NCBI RefSeq assembly: GCF_024713975.1
Contig: NC_091100.1
Location: 22,581,501-22,645,500, forward strand
Direction: 5' to 3'
Source: Paralichthys olivaceus
Lineage: Eukaryota; Chordata; Actinopteri; Pleuronectiformes; Paralichthyidae
DNA length: 64,000 nucleotides
In this document: piece by piece, positions 43,894-56,839 of the stretch
Position numbering within the stretch: the stretch's first letter is position 1
How the letters are laid out: each line of letters starts with the position of its first letter
Made by a program: the position numbers and the translations under genes
The notes under the pieces: model-generated
The model's input: only the letters and a program-made list of their open reading frames with translations
Database searches by the model: none
What the model was told of the DNA's origin: nothing

Positions 43894-46800
43894 CTATTGG
43901 CTCGGGAAAAACTCCTCCATCCACCCATCGCTTGAGTCCAGCTCCGCCCCTGAGCCATCGCCCAATCCGAAGGCTCCACCACCTGAGGGCCCGCCCCCAT
44001 ATCCATAAGATGACATGTCCTGATTGGCTGTCCTCTGGTAGCCCTGTGGCTGACCTCCAACCCCAACACCTCCGGGTCCATAGGGTCCACCTCCCCCTGT
44101 CCCGATTCCTGGTCCCCCCGGTCCTGGCCCGAAACTCCCCATCCCAGTCATCCCCTGGCCCATCACCCCCTGGTTCATTCCCTGGTTCATGACCATGGGC
44201 CGGGGCTGATTGGTCCTGGGCTGACCAACCATGTGAGGGCCCATCATGGGACCACCCATACCTGCAGCTGGGTTGCCCACCCTTGGGTCCATTCCCTGGC
44301 TCATCCCCTGTCCCGGGCCCTGAAAATGTTGCTTGGCCATGCGAGGGGGTTGACCTGGCTGCATCCCATAACCCTGGGCTGAGCTGAACCCCACCATGTC
44401 CCCTCCACCACTTCCTGTAGTCCTTCCGACTCCTCCCCCCATGGCCTGCAGACTCTGTCCTTGCTGCTGCGGCCAGCCGCCCGCCCCCATTCCCCCGCCA
44501 CCTCCTCCTGCTCCCAGCATGCTTTGCAGTCTCTGTGCCTGAGCTTTGGCATTGGGAGGGCCTTTGAGGGGTTGCTGGGTCATGGAGTTCATTAACATCC
44601 CCTGTCCCCCATAACCTCCAGCTCCACCACCTCCTGGGCCTCCTGGCATACCTCCGACCCCAGGACCCGCACCTGCTTGCCGTGGTGGCCCTCCGGCGGG
44701 GTTGTGCTGTGGTGGAAGACCCATGGAGGCTTGGACGCTTTGGCTCTGGTGCTGCTGCTGGTGGATCATTTGGCTCATGGAGGGGTTGAGCCCGTACAGG
44801 GAACCCTGGTTAGAACCCTGGTTGCCATAGGGTAGGCCCATGTCCGCTTGGGGTCCCACAGAGCCACCCTGGCTCTGAACAGAACTCATCTGGACCATCT
44901 GCTGCTGGCTCTGCTGCTGCTGCTGTAAGAGTCGGGCAGCTCGAATGTTCTGGAGAGCCTGGCTCCTGGACGCCAGATCCTGGGAAGGACCTGGTAATGG
45001 AAGACAAGAGGAGTTAAAACAAGAGAACAGAGACTATGGAGTTGGGAAAGAATTAAGCCATTTTCATAAATGAACTCTGGAGGATGTCTGCATAATTGGA
45101 TCTGGACTTTCTCCAGAGTGTGTCTTTCATACATGAACAACGCAGCGGGACGCATTTCTGGAGACTTCAGGTGAGGGATGGAGGCAGGATGTAGAGTATA
45201 AATTCTTCTGCAGAGAACATATGTTTTTGTAAACAGGACATAGACACTGGCATCTACCCTTACCACCAAAAGCTCTCCTGTCACCTTTGTCTGTTTTTTT
45301 TTTTACATGTATGGCTCCTTTTTGTCATCCTGAGATATTTGTATTCTTTTTTAATTTTTTCAGTTTTACATCCATCACATGTTAGAAACGACATAAACGT
45401 GCCCACATGCTCACAGTGAATCCTTGGATCTCTTATTCAGACATTCTCCAGAGATTTTACTTAGGGGCTGGCCGGAGAAACTTCACATAAGAGGGAATGT
45501 CCGGAGATTCTCCAGAGTTCAGTGCATGTCTAAAAAAGCTCTACAGACACAGAGTAACTGGACTTTGTGAAAGAGCTTTGGTGCCTGTTTACCAGACCCA
45601 CTACTAGTACATAAGACTGCTCAAATAAGTCAGTGCTGGGGATAAGATTTATGTTCTGTGACAAACTGTTTACTCTGGAAACAAATGCTTCTCTCCCAGT
45701 CATTTCCAATCCTGCCACAGGAAAAAACCTTACACACTTAAGCACAAACACTTAACTTTCCCACTTTTTCCTATTAGTGGCTCGCTAGTGGCAGAGCTGA
45801 GGAGGTCTGCTAACGTGGAAATGGCTCTAAGTCCTCTAATAAACCCACTTCTGACATCAGTCCACTAATCCCTCACCTCACAGTTTGGACTGTAACTGTA
45901 ACAGAAGAGTGAGAGCGAAGAGGATCACACACTCCTGACTCGTATATTTGAGTAGGTTGAGAGGAGGGACATAATACAACAAAACAGCTATGCATATTCT
46001 ATGTATCGCTTCATAGAAATATGAGTATGTTCTCACTGTAGGTGACACTGATACACACACACAAACACACACACACGTATGTCCAGGCCAGGGTTTCATG
46101 TCGGAGCCCTGTCTTCCTCTCCACATTATCTCCCAGACTTGCAGACAGTCTCTCTGATGGCTATAAAAGGCTTTCAACTTGACTCTCCTCCTCCCTCTCT
46201 GCATTTTGTTTATCCCTCCATCATACGCTCACCCACTCGTCTCTTTCTCTCTCTCTCTCTCTTGTCTTTCTTCCCTCCTTCTACCTACCAGACTATCTAT
46301 CTATTTCTCTTGTTGCCAGCCCCCCCTTTCTCTCCCACTTCCCTCCTCTCATCCATCTCTCTGACTTCACCGGAACTCTGGGGGGATCCAGGACAGACAA
46401 GTTGCCGTGGTAACAGGCAGAGCAGGAATATTCTATATTTTTTTTGGAGAGGGTGAGAGACAGAAAAGGAGAGAGAGAGAGGCTGAGGAGTGCCTGAGTG
46501 CCAACTGATGTATCTGACAGAGACAGACAGAGCAGACAAGGTTTGGTTTCCGGGTGACGTTCAGTCGACACTGCTGTTTGCATACATACGTTTTTATGAG
46601 TCTATCTGTCTGTGAATATGTCAGAGTAAACTGTAAAATCTGTCTTGGCACTTGACCATCTATACCATACTTCTTGCAGACCGAGTTCACATATGTGATT
46701 GTGAGCTTTTTTCTGTTTAACCATCTGGATGCTCTGCAAAGAAATGGAAATTGTTTTGCCAAAAATCCATTTACTAATGTGGACATCAATAAAAATGCTG

Positions 46801-48844
46801 AAGAATTTAGGTCAGGTCTTGCCTCCTTCATTAGAAAATCCATTGAGGTGCTGCCATTCTTGCGTTTTTGCATACATTGTGTGCATTGTGTTGCACAGAT
46901 AGAATGAATGCAAGCGTTTGTGTCTCTCACCTTGGTATTGATTGACTTGGGGGTATGGATTCCTCTGGCCCTGGCCCATCTGTCTGGGGAGGTGCTGCTG
47001 CTGTTGGAGCTACAGACACATACATATAGAAGTTATTAATTGTAACGCCATCATAGATATTTGGTGTATTTTGGAGACACACAGAAACAGGGTCACACTT
47101 AACTGTAAGACCAGTCTTACAAAGCAGATTTCATTAACAGAGTGGAACAGCGTTACAACATGCATGCAGAGGTAAATAAGGCTCCCATACAATAACTGAA
47201 TGATGCATAAAGGCTTTCAGTCTCTAGATCTTAATAATGCTGAACTTCCTGGTAAAAATATGCACGCTGTAGAGCAGATGTTGATAAAGGACAGATGTTT
47301 GCTTCATTAGATTTAATACAGATGTTGGATACAGCTGAGGTAGGCCAGATGTTTGTATACATATCACCCAGGCACCCAGAAAACCTGAGAGAGCACATTA
47401 TTTGGTGCTATCAAATTGCGAATGCAGCCATGCCAAAGACTCCGATGTTATATAGTGTTTATTTAATGTTCAACTGTCGAGTATTGAGTGATCCTGTAAT
47501 TCAGTGCCAGTGACAACAGGATAATCCCTTCATATCCACACCATGTAAACACAATGCTGTGTAGTGTCTTTCTGTTGCTCATTGCTCATAAGTTCAGAGT
47601 TGAGAGCCTCCTCTTGATTGAAGTCAGGTTTCTCCAATAGAATTTTCAAGAAATACAAAATATCAAGAGGCATACATTAACATACCGATGAAGTTTCATG
47701 AAAATAAAAACCCACATGGTTTTCGAGGTCTGATGTTAAAACCTAATGTATGAACGGACCAGTGGACATACTGAGCAATGCATCCTCATGGGTTATATAT
47801 GGCACAGCAGAGTGAGACAGATGTTTTTGGTACTGCTGAAGTGAGACAGGTGTGTGCTGGTGGGATTGGTGTACAGTATTTGCATGATGCTCTCCAACAG
47901 ATGGACCATAAGTGATCAGTGTTCAAATAAACCAAAGTCAGCCTAGACACTCTTGTGTTGCTGGTACTGGAAATTAAATAAAAAAATGTTTTTATCATTA
48001 ATAAATAGTGTGGGTCTTTGCAGCATTAAAACAACAGCTGATTGTGAGCCTGGACAGGAGAGGGTGTTGCTTGTTTAAAGAGAGACATTATATCCAGTTA
48101 ACAACACACACTAAACCCCAGCAGGATGTGTTTCCGTTCAGACACCTATATTTTGTGTGTCTGTGTATGTTTTAGAAGATCCAATTAAAACCAACATGGT
48201 GGGTGGTGACTTCAGAGTTCAGAACTCTTTAGTACTTGATTCCCTCACAGAGAGAGAAACGAGAAGAAAACACCACATTATCACAGCAGGCGGCCACACA
48301 CTCGCAAGCACACACATATGCATGCATGTGCGTGCACACACACACATAGATGAAAAGAAAGTAGTGGAGAGGGGGCTGGTAGAGGGTAATTATACATGCA
48401 ACCAGACAACAGTAAAGACGAGAGGATGGGGCTGCTCTTGTTAGAGCTGCAGACACACAAATATACAGGGATGTATGAACAAACAATGTTCACACACAAA
48501 TTATAATTTAATGCGTGACAGATGAATCACTCTGCTTTTTAATCCCACACAGACACACTAACCTACAAAAGCCTCACCTGCTCAGCCAGTAGCTGCTGCT
48601 GCTGCTGCTGCCTCTGTTCTCTGAAGAGCTGCTGTTTCTGCTGCTCCATCATGTGCATCTGCACCCGCTTCTCCTGCTCCATCGCCATCATCTGTTTCAT
48701 CATGGCCGCCTGCTGCTGATTGCCCACGTAGCCCGGAGGTGGTCCTGACCCCTGGTTGGGTCCAACCCCTGAGGCAACACCTCCCCCAGGGTGAGGAGGA
48801 GGGATAGCGCCCGGTGGTCGTGACATTCCCACCACACCTTGCTC
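43894..48844 (-). CDS. maml3: Mastermind-like transcriptional coactivator (maml3), last 3 coding exons, partial
   Basis: Exons are 48844-48578 (89 codons, phase 0/0), 47009-46931 (79 nt, phase 0/1) and 44990-43894 (to the TAG stop), giving 480 C-terminal residues; junctions are GT-AG. The first visible exon encodes EQGVVGMSRPPGAIPPPHPGG, then MMKQMMAMEQEKRVQMHMMEQQ and poly-Gln ending LLAEQ. The second encodes LQQQQHLPRQMGQGQRNPYP and QVNQYQ. The third encodes GPSQDLASRSQALQNIRAA, then Gly/Met/Pro/Gln-rich sequence with QPRPMVMNQGMNQG and the acidic end DGWMEEFFPSQ. LPRQMGQ..PYPQVNQ.QG and the RPMVM block are MAML3 signatures, which sets it apart from MAML1 and MAML2. MAML proteins bridge Notch intracellular domain-CSL to p300 in the nucleus. 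The N-terminal Notch-binding helix and the large second exon must lie beyond 64000. Low-complexity Gly runs make exact paralogue assignment imperfect. Confidence 0.88.
45071..45522. repeat. Inverted-repeat (MITE-like) element in the last maml3 intron
   Basis: The left end 'tgaactctggaggat' is mirrored by the right end 'gattctccagagttca', defining about 450 bp with short terminal inverted repeats and internal 'ctccagag' palindromic words. A related fragment is at 56840-57010 (shared 'ggagtttagtgcatgt' versus 'agagttcagtgcatgt'). It is inserted in the intron between the last two maml3 exons (44991-46930). Confidence 0.6.
47010..48577 (-). other. maml3 penultimate visible intron
   Basis: This lies between the exons ending at 48578 and starting at 47009. 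The acceptor is tatgtgtctgtag and the donor is gtgaggc. No repeats longer than short CA runs and no other coding sequence were recognised. Confidence 0.7.
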
Positions 48845-49974
48845 CTGCACAGACAGAAAGAAGGGCACAGTTGGTAAGATGGAGTGTTGGTCAATCACCT
48901 CTCAATCAATCACGTTAAAATACTAACTCTTTGTGTAATGACAGGCCAATTTGCTTTCTAGTTAGCAACTCTGCTAATGATACACCTGATATCCACACTA
49001 CGCGCTACACTAGCCACTAAAAATCACCTCTCCCAAAAGAAAAGAACTGGCATCAGCCTCGGCTACCAGCGTAGAACACATCAGGGATATTAAACTACAA
49101 GCATTGCTGACTCTATTGTCTTTGCTAACAGCTGTTGCGCACTAAAATTCTGCATTTTACAATGATACAACTGCTTACATAGAAGACAAGCTATCCTATT
49201 ATGGACGGGGGGATTAAAACTGATACGGAGCAAAAACGCTCACATAAACAGAGATTGTTAGAAAATGTCGTTTTCAAATGTAGAAGTATGGATGTAGCCT
49301 GAGATGAGATGATAGATACTAATCCTACAAAATCCAAAAACTGGAAACAGCCATCTTGGATCTACTCAAAAACTACTCAGCAGAACTCCAACTAATGTAA
49401 CTACTTTATTTTAAGACACTTCCATTTTTGTGTGGATTAAACAAGATACAATTTGCTAACTAGTGGGTTTCTGAGGTGCTGGTAAGCAGATGTTGTGTTT
49501 TTGTGCCTTTGAGCTATGCTTAGCTGCTGCGAGGGATTGGTTCATTAGTACAGTACAGATATCAGAGAGTGGTTCTTATCTTCTCATAAGACTCTTGGCA
49601 AGAAAGCAAACAAATGAATTTCCAAAATGTTGTGCTTGAAGGTCTGTTAAATGAAAAGCTAAACAAAAAAAAGGCTAAACGATCTTTTACACGACAAACA
49701 AACACACACACACACACACACTTCATTGTTACAGCTCTGTATCACAAGTGTAGGTAACATCATTACGAGGGTTTGCATATTCAACACGCTCCCAGCATTG
49801 TAGGCATCTACACTATCGACTTCACACAATCTGTTTCAGGCAAGACACTGCAGTCGAGCGTTATGCTTTATAGAAGCTCACAAAGACACAGTCCAGGTGT
49901 CTGTGAATGAGAGTGAGGAGCCAGATAAAGACAGGACTGCTTCAAGATTCAGCACATCAGGCCACCCTGAGTCC

Positions 49975-50170
49975 TCCCAACAGAGCTTTGGTGGCTCCCT
50001 GCTGCATACATTATCTCCTCATTAGCATATAAAGAGCACTTCCTGCTCCACTCAGCCTTATGCAAATCTTTAATAGGATGAAATGGCCTGCTCTGGCCAA
50101 TGGGAGAGGAGCGTTTATAAATCTATTAAAGGTTAGACAGCTGAATGAGAGTGGACATTGTTTAGGCAAT
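49975..50170. promoter_or_regulatory. Candidate conserved non-coding element in the maml3 intron
   Basis: A repeat-free 200-bp block contains CTCATTAGCATATAAAG, TTATGCAAATC (octamer at 50060-50067), TGGCCAATGGG (CCAAT), TTTATAAATC and ATTAAAGGTTAG. The density of homeodomain, POU and TATA-like words and absence of simple repeats resemble vertebrate developmental enhancers. Conservation is not verified. Confidence 0.3.
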
Positions 50171-50699
50171 AAGAGAGGGAGAAGGTCTGAGAGGAGGAGA
50201 GAGGACGATTCAGGCCAGTACAGGGTTTGCACATATAAAAATAGTACCACACACGGCCACACAGAGCACACACACTACAACAAAACAGTTTCTAACTGTA
50301 GGGAGAGAATCAAAACAGCAAAAGCAGGATTACAGTTGTGAATCGTGGCGTTGGCCATAGTCTGCAACACACCACTATACTCGATATGTTTTGAAAGAGT
50401 CAAAGCCTCATAATCCGTATTGAGGCTCCGCTCTTCTTAGAAAGGAGTTAGGTGGAGATAAAGCTCATATATTAGAGCACAAGAAAAACCCTGTGGAGCA
50501 AACAGAATTGGCTGCTTAAGACTGGCTCACCAGACGGCCAGACGAGACTGATCGATGTTCAGAGCTACGTGGTTCATCTCTGGTTGGCATGTTCCTGCCG
50601 GATGGCAGCAGAGCACGGAGACCATGCCGGAGAGGAGTGGAGATAGGAAGGAGAGGAGTAGTGTAAGGATTTGACCAACGGGTGGCAGTGGTGATCTTT

Positions 50700-50701
<2 letters not shown>

Positions 50702-50739
<38 letters not shown>
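50702..50739. repeat. (GT)19 microsatellite
   Basis: An uninterrupted GT array lies in the maml3 intron. Confidence 0.97.
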
Positions 50740-50740
<1 letters not shown>

Positions 50741-52774
50741 TCTCTGTCCTCTCAGCAGATGGCTCAATCATGACGGTTCTGATCTACGATCTCTCCCTCT
50801 CCCCCACTCACTCTCTCCACCTTTTTTCTTCCTCTCCCTCTAAACACCCCATCATCAAACTCCTTTCTTCACTCTTTCTACCTTCTCTCACTCTGTAGAT
50901 GTGTGTGTGTGTCTGTGTGTGGGGGGGGGTCCTGAGTCATGTCCACACATTTTCCAGAGAACGAAGGGGATAAAGTCTGAGAGAACTAAAGATTGGTGAA
51001 GGTGGTGTGTGTTTTATAGTGTGAGCTGAAGAAATGACAGAAAACTATATATATATAAATATTTATATGATACGAAACAGACAGGCACATGAGGGTAAAG
51101 ATGAAAAAAGAGCAACTGCATCAGCAGAAGTATAAGTGTTATTAGCAGTTTCCTGTAGCGTTGCTAATATACAATAAATTGAATGTCATGCCAATAAAGC
51201 TCATTGAATAGAGAGCAGGTATCCTCTTTAGAATGAAAAAGCAAATTAAATTAACAGAAAATAAAAGAGCATGTGTGAGCAAATAATGAACAGAAGAGAG
51301 CAGATGAGAAAAGGAGAGGAGAGAAGAGAAGAGAAGAGGAGAGGAAAAGCTGAGCAGGTCTTCTTAAACAAGAGGAAGCAGCGGTGGTGGTGGTGGGGGG
51401 GTCAAGCCAAAAGAGGAGGAGTAAAAGGTGGGACTGGGGAGATAAGAGGAGAGAAGAGAGCAGGTACCCTGGCAACAGTTGCTGCGGCGAGGAGCAGATG
51501 GCTCTTGGAGGAGCAGTTATGGCCGCCACGCCTGGTCACCCTCAGCAACGCCGGGCAGACCCGGATGAGCATACTTACACACAAACACATTTTTACTACT
51601 TCTTCCTTTCTTTTCAGCCTCTTTGTCCTTATTCATGATTGTGCTCGAATAATGTAACAAAGAGCATCCACACTGTCAGTCTGCTCTGCTGTCCCTCCAA
51701 CTCTGTCTTTCTTTTCATCTAAATCCCCGACGCTCACACTTCATTCTGGCACCTTGGACCGGCTCGAGCCAGTCCCCAAAACTCTGCGAGATTTAACAGG
51801 GATGGGTCAGTGACTAATACTTACAAACTCCAGAAGCCAGGGTTTAAAACTCTAACAGCTGCTGTGGTTTGCCTCAGTCAGTTTGTTGCAGGAGAGACAG
51901 AAAGGCAGACGGAAAGGGAACAGAGGATGAAATGAAAGGAGAGGTATTTCTATCACATGGTGTTCCGGAGGATGTGTGTGTCTGTTGTTGAGTGTGTGTG
52001 TATCAGAGGCTGTCAGCTTTATTGGGTTAGGAGGCATGGAGAGCCCAGGTGATTACATTACATGTGAGGTGAGCGGAAATGTGCATGTTTGTAAGTGAGG
52101 GGGGGGGTTGACCATTTCATTCCTACATCTCATGGAGCAGTAATGTATGTCTACTCTGTGTGTCTAAATGTTCTGTTCACACTAATGTAATGGATATTTT
52201 TCCAAACAAACTTCAACCTCTCCAAAAACTCAAAAACCCCTCTGTATATGCGTGTGTACATTTAAAGAGTGTTTTGGAAAATGTCACAATGCACTATGGG
52301 TTTCTCTCTACGTTTGATTAGCACTGCTAGCTCAACTTAACATTACTGCACCAGACTACATACATTCACAGGCATCGCCAGTTTATGATCAGAGATAGTA
52401 AGTTTAAAAATTATACTATGGCACATGATGAGCTGAGCTATTGGTTTTGAAGTGACTACCACCAAAGGACAATAAGATCACAGAGCATGCTAACAAATTT
52501 ATTCTCTGGTATTTGACGGACCATTGATCTAGACTTTATCGCCACCTTCTGGCCTGGCATGCTTGTTTAAGCTTTTGTAGTCATTATGGGAGATATTTTG
52601 CAGAAACAAAGGTCGTGTCAACAGAAGTTCTTTTAAAAAAAGACTAGAAACCATTAAAAAAAAATATCACAGTAATGTAGACAAGGTCTAAATGTGTATC
52701 TGCAAACACAATACACTCTAAAAGACAGATATAGCATTACATGATGCCTTACATCTCGCATCAAGGCAACACAA

Positions 52775-52776
<2 letters not shown>

Positions 52777-52864
<88 letters not shown>
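52777..52864. repeat. (AC)44 microsatellite
   Basis: An uninterrupted AC array of about 88 bp lies in the maml3 intron. Confidence 0.97.
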
Positions 52865-52867
<3 letters not shown>

Positions 52868-53012
52868 AGTAGTGGTGCCTGACAGCAGAGCACTATGTGT
52901 CTGTGAGCTCTCTACAGTGGCTCACATCTGTCACCCACTTGTGTAAGAGAAAGGAGGGTGGGTGTGTGAAGAGAAGGAGAGCAGCCATGGTGGAAGAGAG
53001 AAAGCAGAGTGA

Positions 53013-53093
53013 AGGATGGATGGATGGATGAATGAATGAATGGAAGCATGGATGGAAGCATGGATGGATGGATGGATGGAGTGAATGGAATGG
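53013..53093. repeat. (GGAT)n/(GAAT)n tetranucleotide array
   Basis: GGAT and GAAT tetramers are interspersed with GGAAGCAT variants, about 80 bp, in the maml3 intron. Confidence 0.92.
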
Positions 53094-55330
53094 TTCATTA
53101 GACTCTCACATAAACTACGGGTGCAGTAACACTGAGGAGGTGAACAAGAAGTGAATCTGCCCACATTATCTCTGGATTGTGTGATCAGACAAAGGTCGAA
53201 GTTGCAGCAACTGATAGTTTACGTTGCGGATGCTCTGAGGGTGTTTGAGCTGTGTCTGGTTCATGTGTCCAGCTTGAAGGTCACAGGTTTGATCTCTTTT
53301 AACAGCTGGAGCTTATCAATGTCTGAATGTCCTTGAGTGTCACACTGGCTGACCTTGCTCTCTGACCCCTGATGTCTGAGATGTGGAAAAATATGCTAAT
53401 GAAATAAGCTCCAGAAATACTGGTAGAAACAAGATGAGATTCAACAGTAAAGGATAGTTCGTGCAGGGGTGTGTATAGCAAAGGTATGTGCATGCATAGC
53501 AGCAGCGAAAAACCCATCTACCCTCTCTGGAGTTTAAATAGCTTTATATTCATTTTATCAGTTTAAATCACGTTGGAGCGTTCTCATACACTAAACTGGA
53601 GGGGACTGTTAAGAAAGTACTGACTTTATGATGCCACCATTCTAATGGAATTTCAGCTGACAACACAATCAGACTAGAACATAAGACTGCTGAGTGAATG
53701 TCAAGGTGTGTGTAGGTGTGTGTGTGTGTGGTTCCTCAATAGCCTCAGTCAATGCACTCAACTTTTCGAGGATAAAGATGGGTAGTGGAGTTAACAGCTT
53801 CACCACTTAATACGCTAACACAGTGGACCATTACACTCTATGTGCAATGCTTGTCTCGCATGTGTAAGTGTAAACACACACTAACATCTAAGACAAAGCT
53901 AAAGTGGCCCTGAAAGGCAAATTACAAAGGCAAATAAGATTAAAAACCCATGAATCACAAAAAAACAAACAAGACATAATGACTAATCACAAAACAAATG
54001 AGAGGTTATGTGATGTGTCATTGTGTTGTCTTATTTGCTGTTGTGTTCTGTTGTTGTACTTTGTGACTTGCCATTGTAATTTGTACTTCAGGGCCACCAT
54101 ATGAAAGAGCAAGCTTTGCTGTGTATCTCATAAAACTAAACCCAGAGACTTAGATGATCTGTAATTTAACACAAATTAACGGTGGCACGAACAGAACATT
54201 TGCAAGTTGTTAATTGTTTACTTATCTTTTGTTTTTTTCCACATATATTTAACAATACAAAAAACAGTATCATAAATCTCTGTCTTTTCTGTAAAACAGC
54301 TTCAGCATGTTTCATCCTGCACTTTTTTCTACTAATTTTATGAAGAAGAATAATATGATTTGAAATTTTAACTCCCTCCCATAACTTTAAAGTCTGACAG
54401 ATAGTGACTTATGCACAGGGTCCTACGCTGTCCAATTCATTTGTTAAATCTGCAGGAGTAGGCGAAGGTGTCGCTTTAAAGTCCTCGACAACAGAGAGCA
54501 GGTGGTCGTCATGACTTTCTCTTTTGAGCAGCTGGTTACTGTCAACTCAGAGCGGGGGAGTAACGCACATTCAGCGCTACTCGCTAATGTAAACTACAAT
54601 CAATTCCTGTGACACCAACTCTATAACTTTGTGTTTTCCACCTGACACATAAAAACATGGAATCAAGTAGTGCACCGACATGTATCACGGGTTCTTTTAC
54701 TAACAACCGCTGATGTTTCAAGAATTTTAACACTCAGCTAACTTTACCAACTGGTGGATGACTGAAGATTGCCAGGAAAGTTGAAAAAATTCTGAGGAAA
54801 AAGGAAGAAAAGTTCACCAGACAAACTATGTATTTTTCGATTTTCAGGGCACCATTTTAATGGTATGTTTTCAGGGAAAAACTGACCCAAAGGTACCATA
54901 GAAAATAACAGTAAAACTTTTACTCTGAAAAGAATACTAGGAAATTCCCAGACTGATTGTTGTACAGACACTGTACAATGTAGTAAAGCCAGTCTTACTA
55001 ACTAACTAACTTCAGGATTCTTTGCCATTGTGCAAGAATGTAACTATAAAGGAGAGAAAGACAACCTGCTGCATGTTTTCAGTTTCTTACCGCTGAACAT
55101 GGTCAATGTAAAGTGGAGGAATCAAGTATGTGTACTGCAAAACCCACAGGTGTAATGTGCATTAGAGCACATGGTTAAGATATTATTATGCAGCACCAGC
55201 TGACTGATCCATAACGACACATGCACATGCAAAAACACACATGCACACTAACCCTGAGCAGATGGTGGAGCCAGACCTCACAGTATTAAACTATCCCCAC
55301 GGCACCAAAGGTAAAAGAAGACATCACTTT

Positions 55331-55331
<1 letters not shown>

Positions 55332-55395
<64 letters not shown>

Positions 55396-55493
55396 GGACA
55401 CACGGACACACACACACACACACACACAGACGGACACACGGACACACGGACACACACACACACAGACGGACACGGACACACACACGGACGGAT
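55332..55493. repeat. Compound (CA)n / ACGGACAC satellite-like array
   Basis: A pure CA stretch of about 60 bp passes into higher-order units in which CAGACGGACACACGGACA blocks alternate with CA runs, at least three times. This looks like tandem duplication of a mutated microsatellite segment. Confidence 0.93.
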
Positions 55494-56419
55494 AGTAATG
55501 AAACGTGGAAGTATGAAGCCAATGGTTTTGATTCATAGCCACCAGGTTTTCATTTGTAGAAGAACACATCCACACTACCTATCTTAACCCCTCCCTCTCT
55601 CTTACACATGCACACTTACACAGTTTGTCCCTGAAGAGAGTTATATTTAAACTGCTGGAGAGGAGTCTTGCTCCCCACAGAGGTCTGTTTAATCTCTAAC
55701 ATCTCTCCGCTCTAAACCCTAACTGGCCTATTTCTGAATCTTCTTTCTACACACACATGGACACACACGGACACACACACAGCAAAATCCCCCTCACCGG
55801 CTCAAAAACAATGGTGTGGGTTAACAGGGTTTCTTGGGATCATCCTTTCACCATAACTGAACCAACTCGATACCATGCAGCGCTGCTGTGAAATGCATGT
55901 AGGCATGCAGGAGTGGATCAATTTAAGTAAATGAATCCCTGCAGCATGAATGCTGTTTGGAAACACTGTGCTTAACCAAGGGATTTCTCTGCATACACAG
56001 GGTTGCCACCCACAGACAGCCTGTGATGTCAGTTCATGCTTGTTTGCAATAGCAAAGCACGGAATTCTTTAAATTACTGTTTACCCGACAAAAAGGTTGA
56101 TTCATTTATGTTCACTTTCATTCTTAGGGATAAGATCTGTTATCATAATACAGACTATAATGTTGTAGCATTTAAAGCTAAAGCTGATTTGCAACACTGT
56201 TCCATAAATCACTGTTCCATTAGCAGGATATAATAGCTTGTAACTGCCTCGTCTGACTGTTCTCATTGCCTACACATCCTGACTTCACCACTGCTCCACC
56301 CAGGCTCCCTCACCTACTGTACATTTTGATTCTACAGCAGACACAGTGACAGGATGTTGAAAACAGGCTTCAACACGTACACGCAGAAATCTATAGCCTA
56401 AAGAATGAATTAACTCAAC

Positions 56420-56560
56420 AGACATTGAATGGACTGCCATGACATTTTGTACAAGCATTCACAGCCTGCAGAGGAACACGCCTGCGGACCTTGGTATCAC
56501 ACCAGGGTGTTTGAGTGAAATGTCTTGATAAATTTTCATTTTGAACAGACATTCATGTTT
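56420..56560. repeat. Dispersed fish retroposon-like repeat, copy B
   Basis: The text 'gaatggactgccatgacatt', 'ttgtacaagcattcacagcc', 'gagtgaaatgtcttgat' and 'gaacagacattcatg' matches the family signature seen at 38449-38690 (same order, same strand). Confidence 0.55.
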
Positions 56561-56684
56561 TTCCCTTATAGATGAAATGGTGAACCTTTTATTTAAAAAT
56601 CATCTCAGTGTAGTTTTACATCTCCCTCGTGCTTCTTTCAGAACTCATGCAACAACTGGTAAGTCAGCCAATCAGACACCAGCA

Positions 56685-56716
<32 letters not shown>
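56685..56716. repeat. G32 homopolymer
   Basis: An uninterrupted run of 32 guanines lies in the maml3 intron. On the transcript strand it is C32. Confidence 0.9.
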
Positions 56717-56718
<2 letters not shown>

Positions 56719-56839
56719 CAAGATAACTTTAAATACCCAAACCATATTCACAACAGAAGTAGCTCCTCTTTCAGGTACAAGCTCCATGGTTTGTTTTGTC
56801 TTGTCTGTTCAGTCTTTCTCAGATTCCCAATTACCCCAA

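Noticed and set aside
46433..46930. 165-codon minus-strand ORF starting at a GTG
   Set aside because: The GTG is the splice donor of the 47009-46931 maml3 exon, and the frame differs from maml3. It is intronic read-through.
55241..55575. Thr-His and Cys-Val repeat ORFs
   Set aside because: They are translations of CA/GT microsatellites in either strand.
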